NCBI GenBank assembly: GCA_944470555.2
Contig: OX104134.1
Coordinates: 10,705,248 to 10,769,247 of the forward strand
Length of the DNA stretch: 64,000 bases
From: Heterobilharzia americana
Lineage: Eukaryota; Platyhelminthes; Trematoda; Strigeidida; Schistosomatidae
Direction of reading: 5' to 3'
Positions 10,353-21,617 of the stretch are shown here, piece after piece. The position numbers and the translations under genes are program-made. Under the pieces are notes generated by a model, which was given only the letters and a program-made list of their open reading frames with translations, had not been told where the DNA came from and made no database searches. How positions within the stretch are numbered: position 1 is the stretch's first letter; each line of letters opens with the position of its first letter.

Positions 10353-13271
10353 ATGGATGTGTGCTGTGTTTGTGAGACACGCATACAGGACCCAAGTGTG
10401 GTTATTCACCTGACCTCTCCTGACCAATCTGGTGAATCTGCAAAATTCACCCTTCGAGTTTCTGGAGATTCGATAGCTAGCTCTCGTGGTCTTGCAGGTG
10501 TAGGTATAGCATTAAGCACCAGGGCAGAAAACTCACTACTAGACTGGATCCCAGTTGATAGTCGCCTCTGCGCTATGAGGCTGAACGGCACAGTGAGAAC
10601 TAAAAGGAATAGTGAGACTCGCCGTTGTCTCTTTGTAATCTCTGCTTACGCACCCACTGACTGTAGTTCGGATGAAGTGAAGGACGAGTTCTACCATAAA
10701 CTGTCTAACCTCCTCTCGAAAGCCAAACGTTCGGACGTAGTGGTTGTTGCAGGTGACCTCAACGCACAGGTGGGTAGACTGAGTGAGGCAGAAAGGCACT
10801 TAGGTGGCACTTTCGGAATCCCAGCTGAACGTACAGATAACGGTGATCGCCTATTACAACTATGCTCAGATAACCGCCTATTTTTAGCCAGCACAAATTT
10901 CAGACATAAAGAAAGGCACTGTCTGACCTGGCGTCCACCGAGCTCGACTCAGCGATGGACACAGATAGACCACATTGCTATTAGTCATCGCTGGAGAGGA
11001 TCGGTGGAAGACTGCCGCTCCTTCTGGAGTACGTGTTTGGACAGCGATCATGCGTTGGTCCGAGCACGTATATGCCTGCGTCTCAATGGACGTAGAAAAA
11101 ATTTGGCAACAAAACCACTACGAGTTCTGCTGGACAACGAAAACACCAAAGCCGTGTTCAGTGAGAAGTTGGCTAGGCAGTTATCGGAACAAAAGACTGT
11201 CACTCATCCAGAAGAAGCTTGGTGCCATCTTCAGTCTACTGTAAAAGCAGCACTGGAGACTGTAGCCGACTCCAAGATAATGGCTAAAAAGAGCCAGTGG
11301 ATATCAGCAGCTTCTTCCAAACTAATGGATGCACGTGAATGCATCCCTGCAGGCTCTGAGTACAATGAAGAGCGAGCGCAACTTAAAAATAAACTGACGA
11401 AAAGTCTGCGCAACGATCGTGAACAGTGGTGGGCAGCAAAGGCTAAAGAGATGGAAAAGGCAGCGGCGATCGGTAACAGTAGACAGTTATTTAGACTTAT
11501 TAAGGAGACTGGGGGGAAATGGTCAACAACAGTTAGTGAGGTTATAGCGGAGAAGGACGGATCGGCGATTCACTCGCAGGGAAGGCGACTGGGACGATGG
11601 GCAGAACACTTTGAGGAACAGTTTAACTGGCCTCCAGCCACCATTGCGCTGCCCGCTATCCAGTCGGACCCTGAATGGGACATAGAGACAGGTCCCCCAA
11701 CACTAGAAGAAGTTGAGAAAGCGGTAGGTAGCCTGAAACGGGGAAGGGCAGCAGGACCAGACGGACTACCTGCTGAGGTATACAAGAATGGTGGTAGAGT
11801 TCTCTTAGTCAGGCTAACGGAAGTGTTAGCCAGTATATGGGAATCAAATACGATCCCCTCCGACTGGTCTAAGTCACTGATCATCCCAGTCTTCAAGAAA
11901 GGCGAGAAGTCCTCTTGTGATAACCACAGAGGAATCAGCCTGACAAACATAGTGTCTAAGATCCTAAGTTCTATAATTCTCCGACGCCTGAGTGGAGCTC
12001 GGGAACAGCAAGCCCGAGAAAACCAGGCAGGCTTTAGACCTGGCCGTGGATGTATCGACCAAATATTCACACTGCGCCAGGTCCTGGAACATAGGCATGC
12101 TTACAGACGCCCGACAATAGCTGTATTTCTCGACCTGAAGGCGGCATTTGACTCCGTTGATCGAGAAGTCTTATGGCAGTGTCTGTCACTGAAAGGCGTG
12201 CCTAGTAAGTACATCACCTTATTGAAAGCTCTCTACTCGAACACTTGTGGGCATGTTAGAGCCTATGGTGAGTTGTCCAGGGAGCTATACTCATCAAGTG
12301 GTGTCCGTCAAGGATGCCCACTATCCCCATTCTTATTTAATTTTATCATAGATATTCTTATGGAGGTTTCCCTCTCGTCACCTAATTACAAAGACGTTGA
12401 CCGGATCACAGGTGAATTTTCCTTAGATCTAGAATATGCAGATGACATAGTCCTGTTAGGTGAAGACGCTGACAAGATGCAGAGTCTTCTGAACACTTTG
12501 AGTGGGAATTTGAGAATGTTTGGGATGCGATTTTCACCACCCAAATGCAAATTTTTGCTCCAGGACTGGTCTTCAGCGGTACCGCGGTTAACAATAGAGA
12601 GTGAAGTGGTTGAGTGTGTTGACCACTTCACTTACCTGGGAAGTAGGATCAACTCCGGTGGGTTAGTTGCCGATGAGATTTCTGCACGGATACAAAAGGC
12701 TCGATTGGCTTTTGCCAATTTGCGCCACCTATGGCGCCGCCGTGATATTCGTTTGTCTATTAAGGGTCGCGTGTACTGCACAGCAGTCCGCTCTGTTCTA
12801 CTGTATGGCTGTGAAACATGGCCATTGAAAGTGGAAGACATGAGAAGGTTACAGGTATTTGACCACCGTTGCCTTCGTAGTATAGGACGTATTCCGTGGT
12901 GTCACCATGTGAGTAATGCAGAAGTTAGGTGTAGAGTTTTAGGGAGAAGAGGTAAGTCAGTCGACGAGGTTGTGAACCTTCATCGACTGAGATGGTTGGG
13001 ACACGTACTACGTATGCCTAGTCACCGATTGCCTCGTCACACAATGTTGGCTGAGGTGGGTTCAGGCTGGAAAAAGGCCCGAGGTGGCCAGACTAAAACA
13101 TGGCACCAATGTATGAAGTCTCTGACTGTTGGTTTAAGCCATGTAGGACGATGCAGACTAGGTGGTTGGGGTCCACGGGACAAGAGGAACCAGTGGTTGG
13201 AGACCCTAGGTGATATGGCTCAGAACCGAAGTCAGTGGCGCAGATGTATACACACATTATCCTCATCTTAA
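10353..13271 (+). CDS. RTE endonuclease-reverse transcriptase polyprotein, copy 1
   Basis: The first ATG is at 10353 (MDVCC), giving 972 residues. The frame is open without an ATG back to 9843, and the endonuclease really begins about 30 codons upstream: GAFNVRTLRQ with the motif I Asn is at about 10266-10295. Apurinic-type endonuclease motifs follow: VVAGDLNAQVG at about 10743, QIDHIA at about 10962 and DSDHALV at 11040. RT motifs are VFLDLKAAFDS (12123), SGVRQGCPLSP (12297) and the catalytic YADD (12435-12446). A long C-terminal region includes CETWPLK, HRCLRSIGRI and RLRWLGHVLRMP. The protein would nick target DNA and prime cDNA on it. Every key residue I can check is present, so this copy may be active. 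How the true N-terminus is translated is unclear. Confidence 0.93.
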   Translation: MDVCCVCETRIQDPSVVIHLTSPDQSGESAKFTLRVSGDSIASSRGLAGVGIALSTRAENSLLDWIPVDSRLCAMRLNGTVRTKRNSETRRCLFVISAYAPTDCSSDEVKDEFYHKLSNLLSKAKRSDVVVVAGDLNAQVGRLSEAERHLGGTFGIPAERTDNGDRLLQLCSDNRLFLASTNFRHKERHCLTWRPPSSTQRWTQIDHIAISHRWRGSVEDCRSFWSTCLDSDHALVRARICLRLNGRRKNLATKPLRVLLDNENTKAVFSEKLARQLSEQKTVTHPEEAWCHLQSTVKAALETVADSKIMAKKSQWISAASSKLMDARECIPAGSEYNEERAQLKNKLTKSLRNDREQWWAAKAKEMEKAAAIGNSRQLFRLIKETGGKWSTTVSEVIAEKDGSAIHSQGRRLGRWAEHFEEQFNWPPATIALPAIQSDPEWDIETGPPTLEEVEKAVGSLKRGRAAGPDGLPAEVYKNGGRVLLVRLTEVLASIWESNTIPSDWSKSLIIPVFKKGEKSSCDNHRGISLTNIVSKILSSIILRRLSGAREQQARENQAGFRPGRGCIDQIFTLRQVLEHRHAYRRPTIAVFLDLKAAFDSVDREVLWQCLSLKGVPSKYITLLKALYSNTCGHVRAYGELSRELYSSSGVRQGCPLSPFLFNFIIDILMEVSLSSPNYKDVDRITGEFSLDLEYADDIVLLGEDADKMQSLLNTLSGNLRMFGMRFSPPKCKFLLQDWSSAVPRLTIESEVVECVDHFTYLGSRINSGGLVADEISARIQKARLAFANLRHLWRRRDIRLSIKGRVYCTAVRSVLLYGCETWPLKVEDMRRLQVFDHRCLRSIGRIPWCHHVSNAEVRCRVLGRRGKSVDEVVNLHRLRWLGHVLRMPSHRLPRHTMLAEVGSGWKKARGGQTKTWHQCMKSLTVGLSHVGRCRLGGWGPRDKRNQWLETLGDMAQNRSQWRRCIHTLSSS

Positions 13272-13467
13272 CAACGCTATACCGAATCTCACTATTTTGT
13301 CACTCCTCTTTCCTTTCTTCTCATACTTTATATTTCTTTTGACTGCATTCACTTATCTTCATCCTTCACCTCACTACCTTTTTACTTGATGTGCTGATAT
13401 GAGGTGTGGCAACTCGGACCGTTACGCAGTAATGCCTGGTCCTATGTTGATAATGATGATGATGATG

Positions 13468-13478
13468 ATTGGTCATCC
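13468..13478. repeat. Right target-site duplication of the U6-RTE insertion
   Basis: Exact copy of ATTGGTCATCC at 9387-9397, directly after the GAT tail. Confidence 0.85.
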
Positions 13479-13799
13479 ACGGAAAATACCTTTGGAGCTG
13501 TCACATACTGGTTTAGTCAGCAGTACACCTTCTCCATCATTTCTCCATCACTGTGTGTTCATTTCTGTTGATGGTGACTACTTTTTGTTTTGTGACTTCT
13601 AGTGTTTCATGACTTCAAGAAGCAAATGCTGTCATCGGCGTATCTCGTCGGGTCATTATGATGTACAAGACTGATCAATCACGTTAGAGTAGTAGCAGTC
13701 GCTCAGGGTTTCTAGTCAGCCCCAACTTCCAACATTGCCATTGTTGTACTACCTTACGGTTTTCCTCTACCGCAAGCCCCAACTCTAATAAGTGAGACT

Positions 13800-16200
13800 T
13801 AAGTTAGCCATGAGTGGCATGGATTTATTCAAGACTGCCGCTCCTTTGAGAGCACGTGTTCAAACTTTATTCACTCTTCAGTTAATACACTGTCTACCTT
13901 ATGTTTCGGGGGTCATCAAAATCATCACCGTAAGCGGATCGATGTAAACGAGTTGATTGCTGTCAGTATAACAACCAAATACGAAAATCAAGCTAAACTC
14001 AATGCTAGCTGTCCGACCTTTAGAAAGTCCAGATGAGCATTGGCCATACCTGTGGTAAGCAGAGCCTTTATGGTTTCGAAGAACTTTGCATTTATGAATT
14101 TTGGGTCTCTACAAGTTCTTTACAACCTCTTAACCTTCGATAGTGTATTCCAACAAACGGTGGGTACAACGGTATGCGTTAGTCGGTTACGCGACATACC
14201 ACACAGCATTTGTGTGTGTCGCCAAGCTTGGTGGTCAACAAGGTTGAGTGAGTTAGAATCAGCAGGCAAATCTGACGGTGACTGGTAACTGCTACAGCTC
14301 ATCTTAACGACGAGCAGTCAGAATTTTTGTGTCAGTATGACAGTCTATGAAGTAGTTGATCAAGAATTTCGTAGTCGCTCAGTACGCTTGGTAATGCATT
14401 TCACACTGACTGTAGTGTCTTGTGTTTCGTGGACCATTACTACCGACTCATATAATAAAGTGAAGATCTGGAGGGAACTCGAAGTACTATGACCCCATAA
14501 GACATTCGGCCCAGACAGCCATTCGACTCTTTTTAGGGACGAGGGTAAGACTAGTCAGGGAACTAATTATGTTGTTTAGAGGGAGTGTGTCATCATTCTG
14601 AAATAAGGCCGTTATTCTACGCTTATTTCAAAAGAGTACGCGTAATGTATGTGGCAATCATCAAGGTATCACTACCGCTAGCGTTTAAAGTAGTGGCTGC
14701 TATTATACTTAGTAGACTACGAAACGCGTGAAAAACTGATTCGTAACAAGCAGGCTGTGTTCTGTTTAGGTTGTGGATGCACTTATCACGCGTCCACCCT
14801 CCTCCAGAAATTGGAAGACTGTTGTGCGTACTGCAGCCCAATCATCGTTGTTTTTGATATTACGGCTGCCTTCGATTCACTAGACAAGATTAGAATTCGG
14901 AATTGTGTGTTAGGGAGAATTATAGCTAAAAAGTCTGTTAACATCTTGAAAGCTCTATAATTCAAAACCTCAGGTAGAGTGAAGGCTCACATTCATCAAT
15001 CTCCATTGTTCCAGATCAGCAATGTGGCTAGACAGGGCTATCCGATTTCACGACCATTTTTCGCCATGTCATCAGTTACATTTTCAAGATAACTCTAAAG
15101 TAGTTGTGACATGGTGATTTAGGTACCATTTAGGATGAAAAATCTTTCCACCATGGGTATGAAGATGACTTTGTTTTATTGTTCAACAACCCTGAATCTG
15201 ATCAGTCAGTATCTATGGTATGGTACATTTTGTGGACCATTAAAGTAAAAAGTACTTTTAAGAGTTGGTAAAGGCTTGTTGCAATCATTCGTGACCGTAA
15301 ACCGTTTAAATTCGTTTAAAAGTTTGTCTGGGCAGTTGTGTGAGCGTTGGTCAAGGTGTGACTTATACGGTTTCCTACTACATGTCGAAAACCATAGTGA
15401 TATACTCTAGTGCAGGTCAACTTTTGCATCGTCATGTTAACCTTTTTGTAAACGATCTGACATACAACACTTTGGTGTGGGTAGTTGTGCTCTACTCCTT
15501 GGGAACTTTGTCTGTCAGGGCTGACAATCTCCAGGAAATTTGCTTGTTCGATTACCGTTGTCTCCGAAGCGTTGCTAGCAGCCGGATACACCATGTAAGT
15601 AATTCTTAGGTGACACAGCACATGTTTAGGCGTGATTCGTCGTCGTTCATTGAAACACCTGTTTCGGGGACTTGGAAAAGTGTTGCAAATGTCACCCAAC
15701 AGCTACTGTGATGTTCATTTGCCATGATAGTTATTGGAATAAGCGAGAGATGACTATTGTATAAAGCGGCACTAGGCAAGATAGACAAATTGATCGAAGA
15801 GGTTGTGGACCTTCCACAACTGAGGTGCCTTGGCCATATGTTGCGCATCCCGAGCTACCTCCTACTTTGACGTGCAATGCTAACAGAAGTTGGATAAAAA
15901 TGTAAAAGGGTTGGGGGTGGCCAGATCAAAACGTTTAGGGAGCTGTAAACTTAGTAGCTGGGGTCCCCGAGAAGATAGGAATCTGTGGTTGAGGACTTTA
16001 GGTAAAATAACTGAAAATCGATCTTCTAGAGCCTGAGTATTTTGACTAACTTTACTTTTTAAATTCTCTCCTCTCCCATACACCTTTTTATACTTTGATA
16101 CTAGTTCTCCTAACCTCTTTGCGTGGTACTGTGAAGTGTATTATTTTGAACCGATGCAATTCTGTGTGATGTTCTACGTTGGTTTCGTCTCTTTCGGTCA
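13800..16200 (+). pseudogene. Old RTE-clade retrotransposon relic
   Basis: Scattered frames match the intact RTE in order. They are an endonuclease scrap with QDCRSF (about 13825); a NHQGIT segment equivalent to NHRGIS (about 14660); RNKQAVFCLGCGC and VVFDITAAFDSLDK (14740-14890) for the RT fingers and motif A; then VLGRIIAKK and NILKAL; FDYRCLRSV and HHVSNS (15545-15605); EEVVDLPQLRCLGHMLRIP (15795-15850); and a WGPREDRN-like end (about 15960). Stops and deletions are frequent, and the YADD region is lost or unreadable. A 3' UTR resembling that of the intact copies follows at about 16125-16185. Confidence 0.75.
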
Positions 16201-16608
16201 TCGTCTAATTGAGGATGATTGTTTCAGTTAGCATATGTTTGTGCCCCATGACTTTGGAAGGAGTCCGAGAGCTTGTGCAACGTAGTATTTTGAGTTGATA
16301 GCACATATGGCTGAGAATCGAAGGAATTAGCGATCGTGCTTCATCGTTCTTGTTTTCCGATTGCTGATAGGTGAAAATTGAGTAGTGAGTATTCCTTTGT
16401 TCGTCAGTTTGACGTTGGTTCTCCAATTACCCGTTTTTATTTTTGTTGGTCTTCCCTCTTTTGAATCATAGTTTTGTCTTCTTACTGTTGCTGTTTTTCT
16501 GTGTGGGCGTCTGTTGCTGTCCTTGTTGCATTGAGTTCATGTTCAAACAAAAATAAAATGGATATGTATCATGGTTACTGCAAAACGCTTGGTGTTGACT
16601 TTTTTGCT

Positions 16609-16772
16609 TGAGGCTGTGGCTCATTGGTTTAGAGGGATGACTTCCAGCCATTGGGTCACGAATCCCGCTCCACCTATCGAGGCTTAGGAAGCCAGGTAGT
16701 GTCACTAGCCGTCACACAATGTGTGGCTCATTGCCTATTGCAGGAATGCGCACAAGGTTGATGAGTGTATTT
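16609..16772 (+). mobile_element. tRNA-derived SINE, group A
   Basis: A good copy. GAGGCTGTGGCTCATTGGTT (A-box region) leads to a degenerate B box near 16660, then CCTATCGAGGCTTAGGAAGC, CACACAATGTGTGGCTCATT and a GGTTGATGAGTG end. Confidence 0.7.
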
Positions 16773-17570
16773 TTTCTGACTTTCGTTAAATGCTGGTTAG
16801 ATTCGTGTAATATCTCACGGAGAATCGGTTTCCTGGGATTTATTTGTCTTTCAGAATAAGTACCTATTATTATTATTATTATGAATCCTACTGAAATTCT
16901 TTCACCGTGTTCATTTACTACTCAACAAACGTGTTATTTGTTCAAGGTGGTTCATGAGTGATCCTTACAATGTAAGGACTCAGTAATACTCCTTTAGTTG
17001 GGAAATCTTCAGAAAAATTAAACATGATGTAAATCTGCGCCCCACTGGTTGGAAGCCCAAGGTAGCATTAAAAAAGAAAATACAAAGTTGTATTCTAGTC
17101 AAAAAATTGTTTATTTTTGAGTTAGTAATAACTTCACTTAACAGTTTGAACATTGTGACAGTAACAATATTGATCATTACTTTTCGAAAATAAGCTATAC
17201 ATGTGAAAATTCCCAGAGCACGTTGATGACAAGTATGATGACTGACTCTTCTGCAAATGTTTTTATATACTGTTGAATTAATGGTTGATGAAAACTTGAC
17301 ACTAACCTAATTGGTGTTTGGGATGTTCCTCAAGTCCTAATGCTAAATAACAATTTAGTAAACAAATGTGATATACTGTAAATCCAATGATTTTATCACC
17401 ATTTCCCAATAGTCTACATTTAAGTGTATTAAAACTCAACAAATGTATATTACATTACTAGATATTACTCATATTTATTAGTTCAATGGAACTTTATCAT
17501 CAATTCTGTTAACCACATAAACATAACACTAATAATAATGTACTTTGAGGTTCATAGGGATTTTATTTCT
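16773..17570. other. AT-rich intergenic or intronic sequence
   Basis: Contains a short ATT run (about 16863-16880). No gene recognised. Confidence 0.3.
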
Positions 17571-17574
17571 AAGG

Positions 17575-17960
17575 TAGTATTCATCACCGACTGACTTCAG
17601 TCGGAGAGTCATTGGAAACCTGAGAGCACTGGACGACTGTTTCGTCCTAGTGTGGGACTCCTGAGTAGTACTCATCCAGGACCCCGAGAAACCATGACCA
17701 ACCAGTCGGGAGGGAAGCGGATCCCAATTGAAAAGTCTTGGTGGATTACCACGCTATATCTCAGAAGTGGGAACTGCGAACCATAGAACTCCGACCATGT
17801 GGCTGAATCCCTAACGCGTTCGCCGCGAGAATTGAAGGCCCTAAGCTCAACCCCTAGGTGGAATGTGGATGCGTGCCACTGTGGAGTCCCATGCTAGCAC
17901 GAAACGGCTGTCCAGCGCTCACAGATTTTCACTAGTTCTTCAACTGGCGTCAGTCTGTAA
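17575..17960. mobile_element. Two hammerhead-SINE copies in inverted orientation
   Basis: The left end (17575-17680) is a minus-strand copy and the right part (about 17790-17960) a plus-strand copy of the same SINE. Each has a hammerhead-like stretch followed by a conserved tail (CTGAAGTCAGTC / CTGGCGTCAGTC, then GTAATGAATA-type end). On the minus strand the core reads CTCAGGA, then stem II GTCC/GGAC, then CGAAAC and GTCCAGTGCT. On the plus strand it reads CTGTGGA, GTCCC, GCACGAAACGGC and GTCCAGCGCT. Both deviate from CTGANGA by one base, so cleavage is probably lost. The middle carries the tRNA-like head of the plus copy. Confidence 0.65.
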
Positions 17961-18412
17961 TGAATATTATCTTACTAATAATAATGACAACATACTGGAT
18001 TTATAGTCATTTCTGAAATTTTTAAAAGGAAGGTAAATGAACAAATTCTAGTCTAAATCATTGTTCACCAATTTTTTTTATTATGTATTCGATGACATAG
18101 AGTGTAATTTTATAGTTTTTTGTAAGTTACCATCTAGTAATGCCAACTTATAGCCTATATAACTTTAACGTTCGATGTGCTGGTTAAAATTTAGATGGTA
18201 CTCAAACTAGTTACTAGGACTAATTGGGTAATCAATATTTTTTTCATAAACTATAGTTCAGAAAGTTAAAATGACCACCAATAGATGACTACAGGGGGTA
18301 AATTTTATTTGTATGTTTTCTGCAAAAAGTAGTTAGGCCATTCATCATGATGCATTCATTTTTTTTATTGGGAAAAATCTTCTTTATACTTCTGTATGTT
18401 ACTGTTTTGCAG

Positions 18413-18508
18413 CTTCTACATCAACCCTACCTGTTATGTTGAGAGTTGATCAGCCTGATCATGAGGATATCAGTGGAGACATGTCTAATATGCTTTCTAC
18501 ATCGGATT
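18413..18508 (+). CDS. Internal exon of unrecognised gene (exon a)
   Basis: A pyrimidine-rich acceptor ending TTTTGCAG precedes it and a GTAAGATA donor follows. The 96-bp exon is open in one frame (2 leading bases, 31 codons, 1 trailing base) and encodes an acidic Ser/Thr-rich segment (PVMLRVDQPDHEDISGDMSN). Its trailing phase matches the leading phase of the exon at 27489 and of the candidate exon at 20186, which supports all three belonging to one plus-strand gene. No domain or family is recognised. Confidence 0.6.
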
Positions 18509-20185
18509 GTAAGATACGAAAGTATTTGGTTGGAAAGTTTTATAACCAGGAACGCTTAGTTATACAGTGTAAAAACCTTCGCATTTATTGTGTTTGTGGT
18601 CGCGATACCATATAGCTGATTTTACTTTAGCATAACAACAGTAGTGTTTTCAGTGGGTAACTAACATCTTCTACACTAATTCCCTTCTGTAATCAGGGAA
18701 GATTGACCATAGAATAGTGCAGTTTCAATATGCACCTAAAGTTTTATTGTTAGGTTTTAGGCTTTTGAAGTGCAGACTGAGATTTTGTGATCACAAACAT
18801 CTGTCTCTGAGACCATCGGGACTAATCCTGTTTCTTGCTAAAGTATCTTTGTATAGAATAAGCTTACACATACAAAGAACATATGATAGTGTATGTATTG
18901 TAACCATAACAGCATAAACATCGCTACTCCGAAATGTCAACTTTGTTACTATGATAACTGATAGGCATCGGCGCAAATTAATTATTGTTCAGCGCACATG
19001 ACTCATCTACCTTCCCCTGGTTTTAAATGGTATCCTAGATAATCTTAACTTGTAATTGGAAGTCAACTTCAAATGTATTATTCCACCCTTCACTAGTCAC
19101 TTAAATTTGTATTTATTCCATCTGGACCAATATCATAATTGAAATAAGTAGATAAACAAAAGGTGCTTCAGTTCAGTTCTAGTTGCTATATACCAGTGAA
19201 CCGAACACTATTGTACAAGTGCAAGGAGGTAGAAGGCATTTGTGACCAAAAAACAGACAAAGAATTTGATATCTTTTATTTTTATGAAATTGGAGATAAT
19301 CAGTATTTTCCTTACCTGATTATTTTCTCTTTGAAGTCAATCTTCCTACTGAGGTACCACTCGATATGCGCTTCAGAATAGATGTTTTTACTTACATCAC
19401 CAACCCAGTTAGTTAATCTATTCAGTTACCTGTTGGTTTGGTTTCCTCTTTTTCTAGTTCTTCCTCCATCACTATCAATGCTGCTACCAATACTTGGTAC
19501 TACCAATACTGTAACTCTGTTTTGCTAGCTTTATGAATAGACGTATAACTTTCATGCGTATAAAATTATAATGCTTTTCCTCATCATACATGTTTACTAA
19601 TTCATCCTTTTGTAAGTGCAGTGACTTGTACACGTATATCTTCACTCAAAGACACAGACAAACGACCAGACGTATTGTTATTGGTAAGGCAGTACACATA
19701 TATTTGTCATTCATCATAGACATTTTTACCACAATGTGTATTGATTACACAGGTGTATTCTGTTACAGTTAGTGATAATTTTTTTTAAAATCATTACTTA
19801 CGTTACACCATAAGAATTGTTATCCTGCATGTTTGTTATTGTCATCCGGTTAGTATTTCGACTAGTGGAGATGATAACACTTGAGATTAATCTGGTTTTC
19901 TTTCTTCTCGTAGTAGAATAATTTATCATACCTAACCTGTATATTGCATTGGCTTCACTCAAAGCATTGGAATACTTTCTTCCTTTACGCGCGTCTAGTG
20001 CATTCACCTAGTTGTCTATATGTGTACATTAATCATATAAATAGGTACAACTGACCTACACATTAACCGGTCACTGGATAGCAACTAATTTCATATTATC
20101 TAGTTGTGCTTCCTGTATTCTAACCACCAACAATAGATGACTATATCCTAGTGTACTGCATTTTATGTTATGTAGTTGAATATAG
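18509..20185 (+). other. Intron sequence, no further gene seen
   Basis: AT-rich and lies between exon a and the candidate cassette exon. Short frames here (for example 19163-19381) lack splice sites and motifs. Confidence 0.4.
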
Positions 20186-20374
20186 CTATCAGGACGTCCT
20201 GGATCTTGATGCTTGCAAAGAAGAAGTGCTTGGAACATCCAACAGATAGGATGCTACCTCACTCAGCGTCGAAAGAGACTATGTTTCCAGTAATGAACTT
20301 AAATCTTATTCCTCAAAGTTGCAGAAAAAAGAAGAAGAAGAAACATACTCAGCCACCTTATGCACATCCATGCA
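20186..20374 (+). CDS. Candidate cassette exon of the same gene (exon b)
   Basis: 189 bp, a multiple of three, and open in the frame required by exon a (2 leading bases). It ends with one trailing base before GTAAGC, exactly the phase needed by exon c at 27489. It could be included or skipped without changing frame. It encodes a Met/Lys-rich segment with a run of six lysines and a HTQPPYAHPC stretch. The acceptor (GAATATAG) has only a modest pyrimidine tract, which is the weak point. No family recognised. Confidence 0.4.
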
Positions 20375-20395
20375 GTAAGCAATGATGGACATTTA

Positions 20396-20525
20396 TTGTG
20401 TTAGGGCTGGTGATACCACTTTGCAACCTAAACCTCGGTATGTGGAGCGGGGTTCCAATCCGTGGCTCACAAGCTGACAGTTGTTTCTCTCAACCACCGA
20501 GCCACAGCTCCATACAAGTTTCAGA
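20396..20525 (-). mobile_element. tRNA-derived SINE, group A, partial
   Basis: Reverse complement of group A. GGAGCTGTGGCTCGGTGGTT (A-box region) is followed by GATTGGAACCCCGCTCCACA and ACCGAGGTTTAGGTTGC. The last part, CCAGCCCTAACACAAT, is truncated. Confidence 0.65.
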
Positions 20526-20674
20526 TGTGTGTTCTGATGATCATAGTCAACCAACAACAAAAAATGTATAGATTTTGGCGTCACAACCATTCCATTGATA
20601 ATTAAGCCTAAATTGTAAGGCCATGCACTCTGGATATGTTGTGTATACTTTCTACCTTCTAAAGTCTTTTGGGA

Positions 20675-20850
20675 CATATTAATGATGGATCGTGGCCAGC
20701 AGTGGAATCCAGGATGCGCATTTGTCCTATTTGGGGCTCGTCAGCTGGATGTACCTGCTTTCCGGTGAGTGTCGTTCCCACCGGGATTCGGACTCGGGAG
20801 CAATCGCTTCAAACGCCAGAGCGTTATCCAATACACCACCGGACCACGAT
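20675..20850 (-). mobile_element. Smalpha-like SINE with hammerhead ribozyme
   Basis: On the minus strand it begins with a tRNA-like head (GGTGGTGTATTGGATAACGC as A-box region, GAGTCCGAATCCC as B box). It continues through CACTCACCGGAAAGCAGGT into a hammerhead domain and ends at GCTGGCCACGATCCATCAT. The order, tRNA-derived promoter then hammerhead, is that of the schistosome Smalpha family. RNA polymerase III transcription from the internal boxes and mobilisation by a LINE are known for the family and inferred here. Confidence 0.85.
20697..20751 (-). ncRNA. Hammerhead ribozyme motif, probably inactive
   Basis: The minus strand reads ATCCAGCTGACGAGCCCC, a short loop AAATA, GGACAAATGCGC, then ATCCTGGATTCCACTGCT. 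The CTGACGA core and stem I partners (ATCCAG with CTGGAT, AGCA-type distal pairing) are present. The invariant GAAA is changed to CAAA (GGACAAATGC instead of GGACGAAACGC), which should abolish cleavage. Confidence 0.75.
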
Positions 20851-20859
20851 AGCCACTTC

Positions 20860-21610
20860 TTATGGGATGGGTTTAGTTTTAGTATAATTGTTTTTATATC
20901 ATCTTTGAGGATAGTTTATGCTGTTGTGGTGTCTGTCACTCCTTGGAATAAAGATAAACCGTAGCTTTGAATTATTGTTACTGTAAATCTCTTTTTATGG
21001 TGGAACTGATTTACAGTTTAATAAGTTTAAAGTAAACAAGAGCAGATTACCTACATTTCTCTATCCTCAATGTGAGTATTATTTCACGGTATTTATTCTG
21101 TATATTTAAATATTAAAGATCATTGACAGTCAAAATAATATAGTCATACTTCTCTTTTTTAAAGTTCATATTTTCCAAGAGCATGTGTGCCATATAACTA
21201 CTAAATTAACCGCACAGAAATAAGCGTTGCTACAAAAGTAATCGACTTTTATTCACGTTTTCAAGTTTTACGCAACTGCTGTTTACTCACTTGATACGAC
21301 CATCTTTTAACTATTTCACTGTTTTATCCTATCATGAAGTGAACATTCGATGCAGTTATATCTAGCCTACCAATGTACATAGGTTGACTTTAGTTGGGGT
21401 CAACAGTTTTTGTCTTGTTGAAAATCATTCTGACTAGGGACAGGCAATTTAATTTTTGATGAAATATACTCATTTATTTCATGAATAAGGAGAACAAGAT
21501 ATCTTTTACCAGTGAAGAAATATTCAGCAACTTTATTATCAAACTGAGCAGTAATATTTATGGTTAGTAAAAAATCAGATAGCTGCATCAGAAGTTCGCT
21601 CAGTCAATAT
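20860..21610. other. AT-rich sequence, nothing recognised
   Basis: Intronic if the gene at 18413-27909 is real. No repeat identified. Confidence 0.3.
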
Positions 21611-21617
21611 ACATATA

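Larger units (their letters stand above)
9501..13467 (+). mobile_element. RTE-clade non-LTR retrotransposon, copy 1 (full-length-looking)
   Basis: A SR2-like RTE element of about 3.97 kb. It starts with two 21-nt tandem units (9501-9521 and 9522-9542), each containing GATAGCTGCTACCT. There follows a leader of about 0.8 kb, the endonuclease-RT frame (ending 13271), a short 3' UTR ending in a conserved block (GGCAACTCGGACCGTTACGC), and a (GAT)n tail at about 13450-13467. A microsatellite tail instead of poly(A) is typical of RTE. A target-site duplication flanks the U6-plus-RTE unit. Copy 2 at 40821 is about 99.5% identical by eye, so both inserted recently. Confidence 0.93.
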
